From CAITNM01 sp964446295 (GTDB taxonomy: Bacteria > Pseudomonadota > Alphaproteobacteria > Paracaedibacterales > CAITNM01): DNA of 32,558 bases. The stretch covers positions 1-32,558 of the forward strand of contig CAYUNR010000012.1 of the NCBI GenBank assembly GCA_964446295.1, read 5' to 3'. Below are positions 30,171 through 32,558 of the stretch, one piece after another. The stretch's first letter is position 1. Each line of letters begins with the position of its first letter. Under the pieces are notes generated by a model. That model did no database searches and was not told the origin of the DNA. It was given only the letters and a program-made list of their open reading frames with translations. The translations under genes were made by a program, and so were the position numbers.

Positions 30171-31008
30171 GGGTTTACTGTGGATATTGGGGTGGTGTGT
30201 AACCTTTACTTGCGGGGTCACCACCTCAAAATTTTTGAGTGGCAGCACAAATAATTTTACACTATTTTGTGTGCGCTACCTTTTTGGCATGTTGTTTTTC
30301 TTGCCTGTTTTTTTGCCGAAATTATCAAGCCTTAATAAGTTACAAGCTTCCGTATGGTTACATATAACTAGGGCTTTGTGTATTGGGGCATCAACACTTT
30401 TAACCTATCAGACTTACCGTAATCTTCCATTAGCAATCGCAACTAGCGTAGGCTTTACAGGACCGTTGCTAGCATCATCTTTTGGGATGTTATTTTTAAA
30501 AGAGAAGCTTAGTCAGCCCAAAATATTGGCGCTTATTTTGGGGTACTTAGGAGTACTGTTTATTGTGCAGCCCAGATATATGAACTTGGATATGCACTAT
30601 ATATTTACGGGGTTGGGCGCTTGTATTTTAGCAAGCTCTGCAAATACACTAGCCAGAAAACTTAGCAATAAAGATTCAGCAATCTTAATTATGCTTACAT
30701 CCACTCTTATTTTGGGTAGCATTGCATTTGTTGGATTTTGTATATCGAATGAACCAATTCACAACGCAGATTTACTGTTATTAATTGCCGTTGGTATATT
30801 TGGTTCGCTTTCACAATTTGCTTATATCAAAGCGGTAAGTTTTGCTGAAGTCAGTTTTATATCACCCTTTGAATACACCAGGCTTTTATTGGCTGTTCCT
30901 GTTGGGTATTTTGTGTTTGGAGAGTCAGTGAATCTTGGGCAAGCATTTGGAATGCTGCTGATTGTTGCAGGTTGCTTATACCTTTCTGGTAAAAAAGTCG
31001 TTAGCTAA
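30154..31008 (+). CDS. EamA/DMT-family transporter (first of two)
   Basis: A 284-residue inner-membrane protein with about ten hydrophobic helices in two EamA halves. Helix 4 (TSVGFTGPLLASSFGMLFLKEKLSQPK) and the matching stretch in the second half (FAEVSFISPFEYTRLLLAVPVGYFVFGESV) show the repeated acidic-turn pattern of the drug/metabolite transporter superfamily. Substrates range from amino acids to SAM and are not predictable here. The start is taken as the ATG at 30154 rather than the TTG one codon earlier. It overlaps the DUF218 gene on the 5' side and the convergent transporter by 8 bp on the 3' side. Confidence 0.85.
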   Translation: MHPKYKGLLWILGWCVTFTCGVTTSKFLSGSTNNFTLFCVRYLFGMLFFLPVFLPKLSSLNKLQASVWLHITRALCIGASTLLTYQTYRNLPLAIATSVGFTGPLLASSFGMLFLKEKLSQPKILALILGYLGVLFIVQPRYMNLDMHYIFTGLGACILASSANTLARKLSNKDSAILIMLTSTLILGSIAFVGFCISNEPIHNADLLLLIAVGIFGSLSQFAYIKAVSFAEVSFISPFEYTRLLLAVPVGYFVFGESVNLGQAFGMLLIVAGCLYLSGKKVVS

Positions 31009-31873
31009 TAGATTTTGCTTTCTTACAGCTTTGCACAATGTAGACCCCGCCCAAAATAATAATCACCCCAATGTACTGTGCTATGGTAATTTTTTCCTGC
31101 AAAAAGATAATACCAAGAATAATAGTGACAATAGGTTCAAACACAGAAAGGATAGATGCTTTTGTGCTGTTAATAGTGAGCATAGCTACATACACCAGAT
31201 AAATAGGTAATACAGTAGCAAGAATTGCTAATCCGCTGATGTTCCCAATAACCCAAGCTGTAGTTGGTATGTATACGGAACCTTTGTAAGCTATAAGTAA
31301 AGCAAAAACTAAAAAGTTACCGAAACAAATGCAAAAGGTACCACTTAATACTGACAAGCTTTTAATGGAGCGCTGAGATGAATAAAAATACACACCAAAA
31401 GCAAAAGCGCAGAAAAGTCCCCAACCAATTCCTTCTAGGCTTAAGTGCCAATTGCTAGGATCACTTAAGAAAAGAACCCCTACTAACACAATAGCCAGGC
31501 CTTTTAAAATAACCGAACTTGGGGGATTTTTTCCATGCAACCAATCAAGCAGCACCACAAAAATAGGGTAGCAGTAGAATAGAACCATGGCCAATCCACT
31601 GCCAATATACTTAATAGCAAAAAAATAAAAACTGGTGGCGCTTGCATAAAAAATAGAAGAAATACCTATAGTCAGCAGACCTTTTTTGGAAATAACGTCC
31701 TTCCAATGTTGCTTAGTATTTAAAAATGGCAGTAGCACTACAACGGATAAAAGAAAACGCCAAAATAGGAATTCGTTAATTTCAAGCCCTGCTTGAAGCA
31801 AATAGACGCCAAATAATCCTAAACTTCCGTAAAGAGCCCCAGACAAAATTGCCAGCCACGTTCCTAAATTCAT
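31001..31873 (-). CDS. EamA/DMT-family transporter (second of two)
   Basis: A 290-residue protein with ten predicted helices, another EamA-type drug/metabolite transporter. The first half has FLFWRFLLSVVVLLPF and YIGSGLAMVLFYCYPIFVVLLDW; the second has LTINSTKASILSVFEPIVTIILGIIFLQEKITIAQYIGVIIILGG, the classical end of the fold. The two EamA proteins in this pair are not close copies of each other, so they probably carry different substrates. They lie tail to tail with overlapping stop regions. Transporters of this family are often abundant in intracellular bacteria that import host metabolites, but direction and substrate are unknown here. Confidence 0.85.
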   Translation of the reverse strand: MNLGTWLAILSGALYGSLGLFGVYLLQAGLEINEFLFWRFLLSVVVLLPFLNTKQHWKDVISKKGLLTIGISSIFYASATSFYFFAIKYIGSGLAMVLFYCYPIFVVLLDWLHGKNPPSSVILKGLAIVLVGVLFLSDPSNWHLSLEGIGWGLFCAFAFGVYFYSSQRSIKSLSVLSGTFCICFGNFLVFALLIAYKGSVYIPTTAWVIGNISGLAILATVLPIYLVYVAMLTINSTKASILSVFEPIVTIILGIIFLQEKITIAQYIGVIIILGGVYIVQSCKKAKSIS

Positions 31874-31995
31874 ATTAAGTCATTCTTACAATAATGGGTT
31901 ATATAACAAGTCTATATGGAACAGAAAAGGAAAGCACGCAGTTTTATGCACTATTTTAAAAATACCTACTTTGTCTTGTTTTATAATTTAATTAC

Positions 31996-32024
31996 TTGAC
32001 AGTTTAGATATGAAACACTATATA
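31996..32024 (+). promoter_or_regulatory. near-consensus sigma-70 promoter
   Basis: A perfect TTGACA (31996-32001), an ideal 17-bp spacer and TATATA (32019-32024), about 37 bp before the start codon of the exported protein at 32061. It is the best promoter by eye in the window. Confidence 0.65.
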
Positions 32025-32060
32025 ACGTTCATCATCAAAATACACCATTAAGGAAAATAA

Positions 32061-32558
32061 ATGAAAAAATCAAAAATATTAGCATTAGTTTTATGCCTTA
32101 CTTGTTTACCAGTACATGGAGCTGCAACTGGAGCTGCAGTTGGAGGGGCTGGCATAGAAAGTGTAAACTTGGAACCTGCAGTTGGTATAGCATCTCACTT
32201 TTGGGTGTTTAATGAAACTGACGCAGCACTAGCGAAATTATACCCCGGCACAATGAAGGGTTGGGATAAAGTTGATGTTGAAGGCATTGATATTATTTCT
32301 GTAGTCCGCAAAATTGAAGCTGATTGGAAATCTGCCACTAGAGAAGAAATATTAACTTTACGCTCTTTCTATTTTAACAAGTTTTTTAATTTCATGGATG
32401 GTTTAAAAGAAAGAAGAGAAGATACAATAGACATGGATTTGTGGAATGACATACGCCAAGAAGCAGATGCAGCCGCAGAGGGTAGCGTAAGCGAGCTTCA
32501 ATGGCGTTTAGTACAAGTTATGTTTGTGCGTGGTTTATTATTAGCATCAGGCGGTGGA
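32061..32558 (+). CDS. exported protein of unknown function, cut by the window end
   Basis: An open frame of 166 codons without a stop before the window edge. It begins with a signal peptide (MKKSKILALVLCLTCLPVHG), then a Gly/Ala stretch (AATGAAVGGAG) similar in character to that of the long paralogue at 7115-8794. The rest is acidic and helix-prone (VSELQWRLVQVMFVRGLLLA). AAGGA lies 6 nt before the ATG and a near-consensus promoter lies upstream, so it is probably well expressed. I recognise no family, and no clear sequence similarity to the three paralogues was seen beyond the low-complexity start. Confidence 0.7.
   Translation, partial: MKKSKILALVLCLTCLPVHGAATGAAVGGAGIESVNLEPAVGIASHFWVFNETDAALAKLYPGTMKGWDKVDVEGIDIISVVRKIEADWKSATREEILTLRSFYFNKFFNFMDGLKERREDTIDMDLWNDIRQEADAAAEGSVSELQWRLVQVMFVRGLLLASGGG

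Noticed and set aside
1..32558. tRNA, rRNA or integrated phage genes
   Set aside because: No cloverleaf with a TTCGA-type arm, no rRNA-like stretch and no integrase or capsid-type protein was found in any intergenic region or reading frame.

Overview
The window looks like a piece of the chromosome of an AT-rich alphaproteobacterium that probably lives in or with a eukaryotic host. This placement is an inference. It rests on alphaproteobacterial gene order and families (lipA followed by a Coq10/RatA-type START protein, leuS followed by lptE, a DUF3576 lipoprotein) and on an unusually large share of exported proteins of unknown function, including an exported ankyrin protein and an exported ClpX-like ATPase. 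A Holosporales- or Rickettsiales-like symbiont would fit. No rRNA, tRNA, CRISPR array, transposase or phage gene was seen.

Layout. 1-1201: the 3' end of 6-phosphofructokinase and NAD kinase, convergent with (1198-3036) a ClpX/HslU-like AAA+ ATPase that carries a signal peptide and a duplicated N-terminal domain. 3350-6032: a plus-strand cluster of DUF3576 lipoprotein, lipoyl synthase, Coq10/RatA protein and GNAT acetyltransferase. 6034-10187: three minus-strand paralogues of an unrecognised exported protein family, with matching signal peptides and upstream blocks. They are interleaved with hairpin-rich intergenic repeats, one bounded by perfect 12-bp terminal inverted repeats. 10255-12206: a UmuD-like S24 peptidase with an extra N-terminal region, then dnaJ. 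12393-13968: two unknown exported proteins. 14212-18534: leuS, lptE and a LolC/E-type permease. 18563-21156: an outer-membrane barrel and RNase R. 21251-23926: a large exported unknown, convergent with an MFS-type transporter. 25315-28105: an overlapping cation-efflux, rRNA methyltransferase and maleylacetoacetate isomerase cluster. 28236-29278: the exported ankyrin protein with a strong terminator, and an AmpD-type amidase. 29349-31873: a DUF218 protein and two convergent EamA transporters. 32061-end: another exported unknown, cut by the window edge, behind a near-consensus promoter.

How the genes work together. The housekeeping genes cover glycolysis, NADP supply, lipoylation, leucyl-tRNA charging, outer-membrane biogenesis (LptE, LolC/E), RNA decay, protein folding, rRNA methylation and peptidoglycan recycling. 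Between them sits an accessory layer of roughly nine exported proteins without recognised function. The most unusual stretch is 6034-11070, where a duplicated exported-protein family shares space with a family of palindromic repeats. Two of these repeats form an inverted pair around about 3.9 kb. The exported ClpX-like ATPase is the other stand-out.
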